Positions 32,616 to 40,995 of a DNA stretch of 64,000 nt are shown one piece after another; the first letter of the stretch is position 1; every line of letters begins with the position of its first letter. The notes beneath the pieces were generated by a model. It was not told the DNA's origin, did no database searches, and saw only the letters and a list, made by a program, of their open reading frames with translations. The stretch spans positions 124,001 through 188,000 of the forward strand of contig NZ_JABJRA010000005.1 of NCBI RefSeq assembly GCF_013155365.1, given 5' to 3'. This stretch comes from Nocardioides sp. zg-DK7169 (GTDB lineage Bacteria; Actinomycetota; Actinomycetes; Propionibacteriales; Nocardioidaceae). The translations under genes were made by a program, and so were the position numbers.

Positions 32616-32874
32616 CTCGCATCTCTCCTTCTGTGTCGCACCACGGGGGCGCAGTCGGTCTGGTCAAAGGATTCATCGGCGTGAGCGGCCCCGACAGGGC
32701 TGCTTGCCGACATGTGGAACAGATCTGAAAGTCGTCGCGACGAGGTGTCGCGGGCAGGGCGCAGCGCCTCCGGGGCCACCCGGTCCCGGGGGCCGGGAGG
32801 CGCGCTGCCCGGAGGCAGGCGGCCCCGGGCGGGACCGTCGGTGCCCGGGGGCGGAGGAGGTCGCGGTACGGGTG

Positions 32875-33594
32875 TCAGCCGCCGAGGGCCGCCGCGATCT
32901 CGCGGGCCGCCTCGGTCAGCAGCTCGCGGATCTCCTCGTACCGGCTCTCGGGGAGCCGCGTGCTGGTGCTCGCGATCGCGAGCGCACCGGACACCCCGCC
33001 GGGCGTGGCGATCGGGGTCGCCACGGCCGAGAGGCCGTCCTCCATCTCGCTGACCGACGTCGCGAACGCGCGCTCCCGGATGGTCGCCTGCTCGGCCGCG
33101 TCGGGCAGCTCCTTGCCCCGGTGCTCCGGGAGGCTCGCGGCGACCCGGCGCTGCACCGCCTCGTCGGAGTAGGCGTAGAGCAGCTTGCCCGCAGCACCGA
33201 ACCCGAGCGGCAGCGGCCGGCCCAGGACGGCGACCGGGCGCAGGGTGTGCGGGCCTTCGACGGACAGGACGCACACGCGGTGGTCCTCCTCGACGACGTA
33301 GAGGTGCACGCTCTCGCGGACCTGGTCGCGCAGCCGGGTCATCACCGGCTCGGCCACGTGCCGGATCCCCACCGAGCGGTCGGCCAGGTGGCCCCACTTC
33401 ACCAGCCGGTAGCCGAGCGCGTACTCGCCGTCGCCGGCGCGTCGTACCAGTCCGTGCGCGGTCAGCTCGGAGAGCAGCCGGTGTGCCGACGACTTCGGCA
33501 CCGACATCGACTCGGCGATGGCGCCGAGCCGGACCGGGCCGGAGGAGCGGCCGAGCAGGTCGATGACCTGCACGGCCTTCTCGAGTACGGACAT
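32875..33594 (-). CDS. IclR-family transcriptional regulator
   Basis: This 239-residue IclR protein has the winged helix at about 1-60 (LEKAVQVIDLLGRSSGPVRLG, AIAESMSVPKSSAHRLLSELTAHGLVRR). The effector domain (about 80-235) contains LGRPLPLGFGAAGKLLYAYSDEAV and LSAVATPIATPGGVSGALAIAS. It lies upstream of the hydrolase/HsaA-like operon on the same strand, separated by 259 bases that contain no gene, and is the obvious candidate to control that operon. Confidence 0.92.
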   Translation of the reverse strand: MSVLEKAVQVIDLLGRSSGPVRLGAIAESMSVPKSSAHRLLSELTAHGLVRRAGDGEYALGYRLVKWGHLADRSVGIRHVAEPVMTRLRDQVRESVHLYVVEEDHRVCVLSVEGPHTLRPVAVLGRPLPLGFGAAGKLLYAYSDEAVQRRVAASLPEHRGKELPDAAEQATIRERAFATSVSEMEDGLSAVATPIATPGGVSGALAIASTSTRLPESRYEEIRELLTEAAREIAAALGG

Positions 33595-33680
33595 GCGGTT
33601 CCTTGCGTCGGGTCTGGTGCGAGCGGGGGACGGCGTGGGGGCGCCGGTTGCTGCTGGTCGCCGGGGCTGACCGTAGCGGC

Positions 33681-34448
33681 TCAGCTGGCGGTGGGGATGG
33701 CGACCGAGAGGCCGCGGCTGACCGCGCGGGCGGTCTCGCCGACGGCGCGGGAGAGCGCCACGACGTTCTGCTGCGGGCCGGGGACGGCGACGCAGATGGT
33801 CGAGCGGACCTCGCGGGAGTGGTCGAAGACGGGTGCGGCGACCCAGGTCAGCGAGGCGGGCGTGGTGCCGCGGACCACCGCGACGCCAGTGCGGCGAATC
33901 TCGCCGAGGCGCTGCCAGAACTCGAAGTCGCCGGCGCGGTCGACGCCGCCGTCGCGACCGACCAGCTCGGCGGCCTCCTCACGGGGCATGTTGGCCAGGA
34001 AGACCCAGCCGGACGCCGAGCGGGTGATCGGCAGCTGGCGTGGGAGCCGCTGGCGGCGCACCGCGGCGTTGCCGGCGATGATGTCGGCGAGCACGATCTG
34101 GTCGCCGTCGCGGGAGCCGAGCGCGGTGACGGCGTCGGTGGCCGCGTGCAGGTCGACGAGGTAGGGACGCGCGATGTCCTTGAGCCGGCGCACCGTGGGC
34201 ACGCCCCAGCCCAGGCGCCACAGGCGGACGCCGAGGCGGTAGCGGCCGCGGGCGGCGCGCTCGACGGCGCCCCACTCGGCGAGGTTGGCCAGCATCCGGT
34301 GCACGGTGGCGGGCGGCAGGTCGGTCTTCGCGCAGAGCGAGCCGATCGTCTGCTCGGGCTCACCGTCGGTGAAGCACTCGAGGATGTCGAAGGCGCGGCC
34401 CAGGACCGATCGTCGGCTCTCGCTGGGCTCCGTCGTCACCTGGCTCAT
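33681..34448 (-). CDS. IclR-family transcriptional regulator
   Basis: This 255-residue IclR protein starts at the ATG at 34448 with GGGAGG eight bases before it; an upstream ATG at 34466 overlaps that ribosome binding site and is less likely. The winged helix (SVLGRAFDILECFTDGEPE, SLCAKTDLPPATVHRMLANLAEWGAVERA) is followed by the effector domain with GWVFLANMPREEAAELVG. Its promoter holds two direct repeats of TTCGGAACG(C/A)CGT, 20 bp apart, that are probably its own operators. Confidence 0.92.
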   Translation of the reverse strand: MSQVTTEPSESRRSVLGRAFDILECFTDGEPEQTIGSLCAKTDLPPATVHRMLANLAEWGAVERAARGRYRLGVRLWRLGWGVPTVRRLKDIARPYLVDLHAATDAVTALGSRDGDQIVLADIIAGNAAVRRQRLPRQLPITRSASGWVFLANMPREEAAELVGRDGGVDRAGDFEFWQRLGEIRRTGVAVVRGTTPASLTWVAAPVFDHSREVRSTICVAVPGPQQNVVALSRAVGETARAVSRGLSVAIPTAS

Positions 34449-34466
34449 CAGACATACCTCCCACAT

Positions 34467-34499
34467 TTCGGAACGCCGTTCAGTTATTCGGAACGACGT
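34467..34499. promoter_or_regulatory. Two direct repeats TTCGGAACG(C/A)CGT, 20 bp apart
   Basis: The copies are at 34467-34479 and 34487-34499, just upstream of the IclR ATG at 34448. A spacing of 20 bp places both on one face of the DNA, fitting cooperative binding by an IclR tetramer. The first copy extends into the inverted repeat GAACGCCGTTC. Confidence 0.62.
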
Positions 34500-34623
34500 G
34501 GCTGACTCTAGTGGCGGCCGTCACCGAAATGCAACGACTTGACGTCAAGTAATTTCACCAATGTTTCGTTGTGCGACATCGAGGTTGCGCGGATCGGGCG
34601 GACCGGTGCCCCGGATACGACGA

Positions 34624-34660
34624 ACGCCCGGTCCCGCACATGACGTGCGGGACCGGGCGT
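34624..34660 (-). terminator. Strong 16-bp hairpin downstream of the crotonase operon
   Basis: ACGCCCGGTCCCGCAC and its exact complement are separated by a five-base loop (ATGAC). The hairpin lies 94 bases beyond the crotonase stop at 34754 and between it and the IclR promoter. It would end the minus-strand operon. The rest of the 34449-34753 gap holds the IclR repeats and no gene. Confidence 0.7.
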
Positions 34661-34753
34661 CGGGGGGTGTCGCGGGCGGTCGCCGGGCGCGGAAGGAGCG
34701 CGGCGCCGCCGCGACGACTCAGGGGGCCGTGCGGGGGTCGGCCCCCTGAGGGG

Positions 34754-35533
34754 TCAGCGGCCCTGCCAGACCGGGTCGCGCTTCTCGAGGAAGGAGCGCG
34801 CCCCCTCCTTCTGGTCCTCCGAGGAGTAGACGTCCGGGCCGATGTCGAGCCGGATCGCGGCGTGCGGGTCCATCCCCTCGGTGCGGCGGTAGGTCAGCTT
34901 GAGGCGCTGCAGCGACAGCGGCGCGGAGGAGGTGAAGTGGGCCATGAACTCCTCGGCCACCTCCGGCAGCTGCTCCAGCGGGGCGGTGCGGTTGACCAGG
35001 CCCCAGCGCTCGGCCTCGGCGAGCTCGATCTTGCGGCCCGAGTAGAGCCACTCCATCGCGATGCCCTGCGGCACCATCCGCGGCAGCGCCACCGACGCGT
35101 AGTGCGCGCCACGGCCACGCCGCGACTCCGGCACCGCGAAGAACGCGTGGTCGGCCACGACGCGCATGTCGCAGGACAGCGCCAGCTCGAAGCCGCCGGC
35201 GACCGCGGGGCCGTTGACCACGGCGATGGTCGGCTTGCGGCTGTCGATCATCACCTCGAAGAGGCTGCGGAAGCGGTTGTGCAGCGGGCCGAACCAGGCC
35301 TCGCCGCGGTCCGCGCGCACCTTGGCGTCGCCCAGGTCGGCGCCCGAGCAGAACGCCTTGCCCGCGCCGGTGATCGCGATGGCGTAGACCTCGGGGTCGT
35401 GGTCGGCCTCCATGATCGCGTCGACCAGCGCGTCGTTGAGCTCGCGGTTGAGGGCGTTGCGGACGTCGGGACGGTTGAGGGTGAGGTGGCGGACTCGGCC
35501 GCGGGTCTCCGTCAGGAGGACGGGCTCGCTCAT
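34754..35533 (-). CDS. Enoyl-CoA hydratase/isomerase (crotonase) family protein
   Basis: This 259-residue crotonase has oxyanion-hole segments AFCSGADLGD (about 60-69) and VNGPAVAGGFELALSCD (about 107-122). Acidic residues stand at both catalytic positions, Glu116 and Glu136 (in FFAVPESRRGRG). It would hydrate or isomerise an enoyl-CoA or hydrolyse an acyl-CoA. It ends the minus-strand set that includes the CoA transferase and acyl-CoA dehydrogenase, 52 bases after the aldehyde dehydrogenase gene. Exact substrate unknown. Confidence 0.9.
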   Translation of the reverse strand: MSEPVLLTETRGRVRHLTLNRPDVRNALNRELNDALVDAIMEADHDPEVYAIAITGAGKAFCSGADLGDAKVRADRGEAWFGPLHNRFRSLFEVMIDSRKPTIAVVNGPAVAGGFELALSCDMRVVADHAFFAVPESRRGRGAHYASVALPRMVPQGIAMEWLYSGRKIELAEAERWGLVNRTAPLEQLPEVAEEFMAHFTSSAPLSLQRLKLTYRRTEGMDPHAAIRLDIGPDVYSSEDQKEGARSFLEKRDPVWQGR

Positions 35534-35585
35534 CGGGGCTCCTGGTGTGGTCGGGACGGGGAGGCGGGGACGCCGTGGGGCGTCG

Positions 35586-37046
35586 TCACCAGCGGTAGTC
35601 GGGGGTCGTGCCGCGCACGGTGACCCACTGCTGCTCGGTGAAGGCCTCGAGGTTGGCGGCGTGGCCGCCGTGGCGCGCGCCGTTGCCGGAGTGGCCGACG
35701 CCGCCGAACGGCGCCACCGGCTCGTCGTTGATGGTCTGGTCGTTGATGTGCACCAGGCCGGCGGGGATCCGCTCGGCGAGCGCCAGGCCACGCATCACGT
35801 CGGTGGTGAAGATGCCGAGCGCGAGGCCGTAGGAGGAGTCCGCGGCCAGCGCGGCCGCCTCCTCGTCGTCGGCGAAGGTGACCACGGGCGCGACCGGCCC
35901 GAAGACCTCGTCGCGGTACGCCGGGGCGTTCGGCGGCACGTCGGCGAGCACGGTGGGCCGGTAGAACGGGCCCTCGGCCTCACCGCCCGTGACCAGGCGG
36001 GCGCCGGCCGCGAGGGTGTCGGTGACCATCTGGTGCACCCGGTCGCGCTGGGTGGCGTCGATGACCGGGCCCACGTCGGCGTCGGTGCGGGCCGGGTCGC
36101 CCAGGCGCAGCGCCGCGGCCTGCTCGGCCAGGCGCGCGACGTACTGCTCGGCGACGGCCTCGTGGACCAGGTGCCGGCCGGTGGCCATGCAGATCTGCCC
36201 GGCGTGGCGGAAGCTGCCCCACGCCCCGGCCGCGGCGGCGCGCTCCACGTCGGCGTCGTCGAGGACGATCGTGGCGGAGTTGCCGCCGAGCTCCAGGTGG
36301 GTGCGCTTGAGGTGCTGCGCGGCCGCGGCGGCGATCGCCTTGCCGGCGCCGGTGGAGCCGGTGAACGCGATGACCGGGACGTCGGGGTCGGCCACGATCG
36401 CCTCGCCCACGTCGGCGCCGCCGGGCAGCACGTGCAGCAGACCGGCCGGCAGGCCGGCCTCCTCGAAGACCCGGGCCAGCAGCACGCCGCCGACGACCGC
36501 GGTGCGCGGGTCGGGCTTGAGCACGACCGCGTTGCCGACCGCGAGGGCCGGGGCGACCGCGCGCAGCGCGAGCAGGATCGGGGAGTTGAACGGCGCGATC
36601 ACGCCGACCACGCCGACCGGCACCCGGCGCGAGAGCGACAGGCGCGGCTGCATGCTGCGCAGCACCTCGCCCGACGGCATCGAGGCCAGGGCGGCGGCCT
36701 CGTAGCACTCCTCCGCGGCGATCAGCGCCTGCGGACCGGAGACGCGCTGCGGCGCGCCGGCCTCACGGGCGAAGAGGTCGGCGATCTCGGCGGCGTTGTC
36801 GGTGAAGATCCGGGCGGCCGCGCGCAGCACCCGGGCGCGCACGTCGTACCCGGCCGCGGCCCAGGCGCGCTGCGCCTGCGCCGCGAGGTCGACCGAGCGG
36901 TCCACGTCGGCCGGGGTGGCCAGGCCGACGGTGCCCACGTCGGTGCCGGTGGCCGGCTCCGTGGTGGTCAGCGTGCGGTCGGCGTGGCGCCAGGTGCCGT
37001 CGAAGGTGCGACCCTCCCAGACGGTGGCGTCGAGGAGCGTGCTCAC
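35586..37046 (-). CDS. Aldehyde dehydrogenase, benzaldehyde/vanillin dehydrogenase type
   Basis: This 486-residue NAD(P)-dependent enzyme starts at GTG 37046, which overlaps the previous stop (GTGA). Catalytic residues are Asn154 (APFNSP), Glu252 (LELGGNS) and Cys286 (GQICMATGR). The coenzyme loop is FTGSTGAGK (228-236). The C-terminal HINDQTINDEPVAPFGGVGHSGNG resembles benzaldehyde dehydrogenases of the XylC kind. Beside a benzoylformate-decarboxylase-like enzyme (42254) it would oxidise the resulting aldehyde to an aromatic acid. This functional link is an inference. Confidence 0.9.
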   Translation of the reverse strand: MSTLLDATVWEGRTFDGTWRHADRTLTTTEPATGTDVGTVGLATPADVDRSVDLAAQAQRAWAAAGYDVRARVLRAAARIFTDNAAEIADLFAREAGAPQRVSGPQALIAAEECYEAAALASMPSGEVLRSMQPRLSLSRRVPVGVVGVIAPFNSPILLALRAVAPALAVGNAVVLKPDPRTAVVGGVLLARVFEEAGLPAGLLHVLPGGADVGEAIVADPDVPVIAFTGSTGAGKAIAAAAAQHLKRTHLELGGNSATIVLDDADVERAAAAGAWGSFRHAGQICMATGRHLVHEAVAEQYVARLAEQAAALRLGDPARTDADVGPVIDATQRDRVHQMVTDTLAAGARLVTGGEAEGPFYRPTVLADVPPNAPAYRDEVFGPVAPVVTFADDEEAAALAADSSYGLALGIFTTDVMRGLALAERIPAGLVHINDQTINDEPVAPFGGVGHSGNGARHGGHAANLEAFTEQQWVTVRGTTPDYRW

Positions 37047-38272
37047 GCCTGACCAGCCTCGGGCTCGGCCACGGCGACCACGCCGTCGCGGCGCAGCTCG
37101 GCGATCGTCTCGGCGCTGACGCCGAGCCCTGCCAGCACGCGGTCGGTGTCGGCGCCCAGCGCCGGCGGCGGGCACTGGTGCTCGGGGTACTCCCCGCCGA
37201 AGGTGATCGGCAGGTTGACGACCTCGAAGTCCTCGACCTGGTGGTGGTCCATCTTCTCCAGCAGGCCGAGCGCCTTGACCTGCGGGTCGTCGACCATGTC
37301 GGGCACGCTGTTGACCGCCGAGCAGGGCACGCCGGCCTCGTGCAGCAGCGCGATCAGCGGCGCGGTCTCGAAGCCCAGGGTCACCTCGGTGACCGCGGCC
37401 TCGACGGCGGCGCGGTTCGCCGAGCGCTCCGGGTTGGACCCGAAGCCCTCGCGCTCCATCAGCTCGGTGGCGCCGGTGGCGGTGCAGAAGCGGGTCCACA
37501 GCGCCTGGTTGCCGGCCGAGATGAAGGCCCAGCCGTCCTTGGTGCGGAACGCGCCGTAGGGCACCACGCCGGCGTGGCCGGAGCCGAGGTTCTTGGGCTT
37601 GCCGTTGCCGGCGAGCGCGCCCATCACGTTGGCGTGGGTCCAGGTCACGGCCGTCTCCAGCAGCGAGACCCCGACGTGGACGCCCTTGCCGGTCCTCTCG
37701 ACCGTGCGCAGCGCGTCGAGCACGCCGATCGCGGCCCACATCGCGGTGCCCTTGTCGAGCACCGACAGCGGGATCCGGGCGGGCGGGCCGTCGCCGGTGC
37801 CCATCATGTCGATGATGCCGGTGTAGGCCTGCAGCAGCGGGTCGTACGCCGGCTCCGCGGCCTTCGGGCCGGTGCGGCCGAAGCCGGTCATGTCGCAGTA
37901 GACGAGGCGGGGGTTGATCTCCTGCAGCTGCTCCCAGGAGAACCCGGCCTTGGCCAGCGCGCCCGGGCGCAGGTTCTGCACCAGCACGTCGGCGGAGGCG
38001 ATCAGCTCGCGCAGCACCTGCTGGCCGCGCGGGTCCTTGTAGTCCAGCTCGAGGCTGAGCTTGTTGCGGTTGAGGTGGAGGAAGGCGATCGACTCGCCGT
38101 CCCAGGCGGGCGGCGCCCAGGCGCGGGTGTCGTCGCCGGCGCCGACGCGCTCGACCTTGATCACCTCGGCGCCGAGGTCGCCGAGGATCTGGCCGGCCAG
38201 CGGGCCGGCGACCGAGGTGCTGATCTCGATGACGCGAAGCCCGGCGAGGGAGCCGCGGGTGCCTTCAGCCAT
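37043..38272 (-). CDS. CaiB/BaiF family CoA transferase (first copy)
   Basis: This 409-residue family III CoA transferase has the N-terminal GLRVIEISTSVAGPLAGQILGDLGAEVIKVER, the ADVLVQNLRPGALAKAGFSWEQL stretch and a candidate catalytic Asp in SVLDKGTAMWAAIG. The C-terminal half shows FRTKDGWAFISAGNQALWTRFC. It would move CoA from a donor thioester to an organic acid. It overlaps the aldehyde dehydrogenase gene by four bases and lies 108 bases from the HMG-CoA-lyase-like gene. That gap contains only small hairpins. Confidence 0.92.
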   Translation of the reverse strand: MAEGTRGSLAGLRVIEISTSVAGPLAGQILGDLGAEVIKVERVGAGDDTRAWAPPAWDGESIAFLHLNRNKLSLELDYKDPRGQQVLRELIASADVLVQNLRPGALAKAGFSWEQLQEINPRLVYCDMTGFGRTGPKAAEPAYDPLLQAYTGIIDMMGTGDGPPARIPLSVLDKGTAMWAAIGVLDALRTVERTGKGVHVGVSLLETAVTWTHANVMGALAGNGKPKNLGSGHAGVVPYGAFRTKDGWAFISAGNQALWTRFCTATGATELMEREGFGSNPERSANRAAVEAAVTEVTLGFETAPLIALLHEAGVPCSAVNSVPDMVDDPQVKALGLLEKMDHHQVEDFEVVNLPITFGGEYPEHQCPPPALGADTDRVLAGLGVSAETIAELRRDGVVAVAEPEAGQA

Positions 38273-38380
38273 GGGGGTTCTTCCTCCTGTGTCGTGGGTG
38301 GCGCCCGGTGGGGCGCCGGAGCACCGCCGTACGGCGGCAGATGTCCGGGGGCCGGGGGTCCGGCCGGTGGTGCGGGGCGC

Positions 38381-39529
38381 TCAGTCCTGCGGGGGCAGCA
38401 GCAGCCGGACCGGCTCGCCGGCCTCGGCGGCGTCGCGGGCCGGGGAGGTGACCACGCTCTTCCACGGCGAGAGGCAGCCCTCGTAGGTCTGCGCGCCGAG
38501 GCGGAAGTGCTGGGCCTCCTCGATGGTCTCCACGAACGGCATGTCCATCGCGTAGAGCTGCTCCCCGCGCGGGCGCGGGCCGACCTTGCTGACGTGGCCG
38601 TAGAGCTCGTGGCCCACGACCTCCTCGGCCACGTGCGCCGCCTCGATCAGCGCGGCCAGGTCGATGCCGGTCTCGACGCCCTCCTCGTGCAGGAGGTCGA
38701 CGAGGTCCTCGGTCGGGATCATCTTGGTGGCCCGGCCGTTGCCGCAGTACGGGCACCCGCCCATGCCGCCGATGGTGGTGTCCAGCGACAGGGTGTGGCG
38801 CGAGTCGAGCGCGCGCAGGGCGACGTAGGCCGAGGTGAGCGCGCTGCCGCGGCCGTTGTGCAGGTGCAGGTGGTAGGTGGTGACCTCGGGGAAGCGCTCG
38901 AGGCACGCCTGGATGGTCTCCTCGACCGCGCGCGGGGTGTTCCAGCTCATCGGGTCGCCGATCCAGATGGTCCGCGGCTCGACCCCGGCGGCGCGCCAGG
39001 CGGCGAACTGCAGGTCGAGGACCTCGAGGCGCTGCTCGAGGCTGAACGGGCCGACCCAGTTGGAGCCCCAGGCGGCGTTGATCGCGACGACCGCGTCGGT
39101 GACGCCGCGCTCGACCGCGCGCTCGATGGTGCGGGGCAGGGCGGCGATCTCGTCGGCCTGCGTCTTGGCGGTGTTGCGCTGCACGAAGACGTCGCACAGG
39201 TGCACCGTGGTGCGCTGCGCCGAGGCCGGCGGGCTCAACGGCGGCGTGTGCTCGGCGCGGCGCTCGACGCCCTTGGCGTTGAGCGCGAGCGCGGAGTAGT
39301 CGACGCCCTCGACGGGGGTGAAGCCAGCGATGACCTCCTCGACGCGGGCCATCTGCGGGACCCACTTCGGACTGACGAAGGAGCCGACCACGATGTGCTG
39401 GAGGCCGGTCGCGGAGAGCGCGTCGAGCAGGCGGACCTTCGCCTCGACGGGGATGTCGGCGCTCTCGATCTGCATGCCCTCGCGCATGCCCTCCTCGACG
39501 ATGACGACCTTCGGGTGGTTGCCGGTCAC
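38381..39529 (-). CDS. HMG-CoA lyase-like DRE-TIM metallolyase
   Basis: This 382-residue protein starts at GTG 39529, overlapping the preceding stop as GTGA. It has the TIM-barrel lyase layout: VVIVEEGMREGMQ at the N-terminus, the metal-binding HxH in TYHLHLHNGRGSAL, and the DTTIGGMGGCPYCGNG loop before PTEDLVDLLHEEG. The usual Arg-Asp of the family (RDG) reads Arg16-Glu17 here. It should cleave a hydroxy-acyl-CoA (HMG-CoA, citramalyl-CoA or a relative) by retro-aldol chemistry. Its place beside a CoA transferase supports this. Confidence 0.85.
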   Translation of the reverse strand: MTGNHPKVVIVEEGMREGMQIESADIPVEAKVRLLDALSATGLQHIVVGSFVSPKWVPQMARVEEVIAGFTPVEGVDYSALALNAKGVERRAEHTPPLSPPASAQRTTVHLCDVFVQRNTAKTQADEIAALPRTIERAVERGVTDAVVAINAAWGSNWVGPFSLEQRLEVLDLQFAAWRAAGVEPRTIWIGDPMSWNTPRAVEETIQACLERFPEVTTYHLHLHNGRGSALTSAYVALRALDSRHTLSLDTTIGGMGGCPYCGNGRATKMIPTEDLVDLLHEEGVETGIDLAALIEAAHVAEEVVGHELYGHVSKVGPRPRGEQLYAMDMPFVETIEEAQHFRLGAQTYEGCLSPWKSVVTSPARDAAEAGEPVRLLLPPQD

Positions 39530-40983
39530 GGGTGCTCTCCTGCGGGGCTCTCGGGCGTGGTCTGGTTCTCGGGGTCGTACGCCGGCTCGCCGAGCGCGGC
39601 CAGCGCGGCGCCCAGCGCGGCGTGCTCGCCGGTCAGGGAGGCGCGCAGCCGGTCGAGCAGGCGGCGGGCGCCGGCGGCGCTCCAACCGCCGGCGCTCACG
39701 GCGAGCAGGAACTTCTCGTCCACCTCGGCGTCGCTCAGCGGGTTGCGGGCGTCGCCGCGGGTGAGCAGCACCAGGCGCTCGGCGCTGCGGCCGTCGCGCA
39801 GGGTGGCCCGCACCCGGGCGTAGCGCTGGTCGGCCAGCTCAGGGCGCCCCGGCGGGTCCGGCTGGGCCACGACCTCGACCCGGTCGGCGAGGGCGACGAC
39901 CTCGGGGGCCGTGACGGCCTCGTCGGTGAACGCCTCCAGCCCGAGCCGCCCGGTCAGCAGCGCGGTGGCCACGGTGTGCGGGAGGCTGAACTTGCCCTCC
40001 AGCCCGGTGCGCGGGGCGTGCCCGATCAGCGGGCGCAGGGAGCCGGGGTGGCTGAGCACCTCGACCGAGGTGTACTCCCCCGCGGACGGCGCGCCGAGCT
40101 CGGCACGCACCTCCAGGGCGGCGTCGACGGCGCGGTGGGTGCCGTAGCAGGAGGGGTAGCGCTTCAGCGACCAGTCCTGCGACCACGCGGCGTACCAGTG
40201 CTCGAGGCGCTGGCCGACCCGCGCCACGGCGTCCGGGTCCGGCGCGCCGAAGGCGGCCAGGAACCCGAGGCGGTGCTCGAGCTGCTCGGGGTTGGCGTCC
40301 AGGCCGTGGCGCACCAGCGCCACCGCGCTCACCGCGTCGCGGGCCGCGAGGCCGGCGTGCAGCGGCTTGGCGCCGGTGCCGAAGTTGGCGATGCTGCCGC
40401 CCGCCATCGACGCCACCAGGCCCAGGGCCCGGCGGGTGGTGTCGAGGTCCAGGGCGTGCAGCCGGGCGAGCGCGGCCACGGCCGCGAGCCGCCCGACGGT
40501 GGCGGTGCTGTGCCAGCCGCGGCCGTAGTGCACGTCCATCGGCAGCGCCTCGCCCAGGGCGCGGTTCACGGCGTTGCCGACGTGCACCGCCTCGACGACG
40601 CGCGCACCGTCGATGAGCACGTCGGCGTCGGCCAGCAGCGCCGGCCACAGCACGGTGCTCGGGTGCAACGGCATCGAGGGGCAGGCGTCGTCGAAGTCGA
40701 GCGCGTGCCCGGCGACGCCGTTGAGCAGCGCCGCCTGGGACGGGGCGCGGCGGGCACCCTCGCCCCAGACGACGGCACCGCCGAGGGCGGGCTCGGTGCC
40801 CACCCAGCGGCGGACCGCCTGCACGGGCTCGGCCGTGCGTCCGGCGACGGCGACCCCGACCGTGTCGACCAGGCTGCCGACCACCGCGGCGGTGTCCGCC
40901 CCGGCGTCGGTGAAGGCGCACGCGAACGCCGCCACCACCTCGGTCAGCCCCCGGTCGCCCACGGTCGGAGTCACCTCAGCCAT
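39526..40983 (-). CDS. MmgE/PrpD family protein (first copy)
   Basis: This 485-residue MmgE/PrpD protein has the family core: NGVAGHALDFDDACPSMPLHPSTVLWPALLADAD, RGWHSTATVGRLAAVAALA and GSIANFGTGAKPLHAGLAARD. A later KRYPSCYGTHRAVDAALE and GKFSLPHTVATALLTG are also typical. Members include 2-methylcitrate dehydratase and cis-aconitate decarboxylase, so the fold handles C4-C7 di- and tricarboxylates. The Lys/His/Asp pattern alone does not decide the substrate. It overlaps the HMG-CoA-lyase-like gene by four bases. Confidence 0.9.
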   Translation of the reverse strand: MAEVTPTVGDRGLTEVVAAFACAFTDAGADTAAVVGSLVDTVGVAVAGRTAEPVQAVRRWVGTEPALGGAVVWGEGARRAPSQAALLNGVAGHALDFDDACPSMPLHPSTVLWPALLADADVLIDGARVVEAVHVGNAVNRALGEALPMDVHYGRGWHSTATVGRLAAVAALARLHALDLDTTRRALGLVASMAGGSIANFGTGAKPLHAGLAARDAVSAVALVRHGLDANPEQLEHRLGFLAAFGAPDPDAVARVGQRLEHWYAAWSQDWSLKRYPSCYGTHRAVDAALEVRAELGAPSAGEYTSVEVLSHPGSLRPLIGHAPRTGLEGKFSLPHTVATALLTGRLGLEAFTDEAVTAPEVVALADRVEVVAQPDPPGRPELADQRYARVRATLRDGRSAERLVLLTRGDARNPLSDAEVDEKFLLAVSAGGWSAAGARRLLDRLRASLTGEHAALGAALAALGEPAYDPENQTTPESPAGEHP

Positions 40984-40995
40984 CGTTCTCGTCGC

